DNA of 5,564 nucleotides, taken from positions 1 through 5,564 of the forward strand of contig JAFALP010000167.1 in the NCBI GenBank assembly GCA_019234175.1, written 5' to 3'. Position 1 is the stretch's first letter, and each line of letters begins with the position of its first letter. This stretch comes from Actinomycetota bacterium (GTDB taxonomy: Bacteria; Actinomycetota; Thermoleophilia; Gaiellales; Gaiellaceae). Below, in pieces: positions 5,560-5,564 of this stretch. The notes under the pieces are model-generated. The model was not told the DNA's origin, made no database searches, and was given only the letters and a program-made list of their open reading frames with translations. The position numbers and the translations under genes were made by a program.

Positions 5560-5564
5560 CCTCC
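5560..5564 (-). promoter_or_regulatory. Strong Shine-Dalgarno of the 129-aa gene
   Basis: GGAGG on the minus strand occupies the last five bases of the window, with CGTAC as a 5-nt spacer to the ATG at 5554. This fixes the start and shows that the gene is complete. The promoter lies outside the window. Confidence 0.8.

Overview
The window is GC-rich bacterial DNA with densely packed genes, frequent GTG starts and long meaningless ORFs opposite the real genes. The gene set is a class A penicillin-binding protein with a Thr/Pro-rich tail, a DUF1206 membrane protein, a COG4705/DUF347 membrane protein and a tRNA without an encoded CCA. This suggests a high-GC actinobacterium, possibly of the Thermoleophilia type. 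That placement is inference from gene style, not from a marker gene. No mobile element, CRISPR array or phage gene is visible, and the region reads as ordinary chromosomal housekeeping with several uncharacterised small genes.

Layout. Bases 1-36 are the 3' end of a tRNA gene on the + strand, probably tRNA-Gly. Converging on it is a minus-strand pair: a 136-aa protein with a coiled-coil-like N-terminus and a Cys/His cluster (944-1354), then a six-helix DUF1206 membrane protein (62-901). A perfect 7-bp GC hairpin lies in the 42-nt gap between them. A 166-nt divergent intergenic region (1355-1520) holds a plausible minus-strand promoter. To its right is the + strand class A PBP (1521-3710), which builds and cross-links peptidoglycan.

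Between the PBP and the next gene, 3711-3835 holds a possible terminator hairpin and then a TAnnnT -10 element exactly 6 nt before an ATG. That ATG opens a possible leaderless 25-aa ORF (3836-3913). Its TGA overlaps the GTG start of a four-repeat COG4705/DUF347 membrane protein (3910-4746) as GTGA. From the far right come two tightly packed minus-strand genes of unknown function: a 129-aa alpha/beta-like protein (5165-5554) and, 2 nt downstream, a 139-aa protein with a helical N-terminus, a QQQQQHH run and an unusual Gly/Met-rich tail (4743-5162). The COG4705 gene and this last gene converge so closely that one CTAG palindrome supplies both stop codons.

How the genes work together: only the PBP has a well-defined reaction. 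Three of the six main products carry membrane helices (PBP, DUF1206, COG4705), so the theme is loosely the cell envelope, but the sequence shows no single pathway. The likeliest functional units are the right-hand minus-strand pair and the possible 25-aa ORF/COG4705 pair. No clearly new system was found. The best leads are the Gly/Met-tailed protein with its upstream partner and the stand-alone Cys/His-motif protein.
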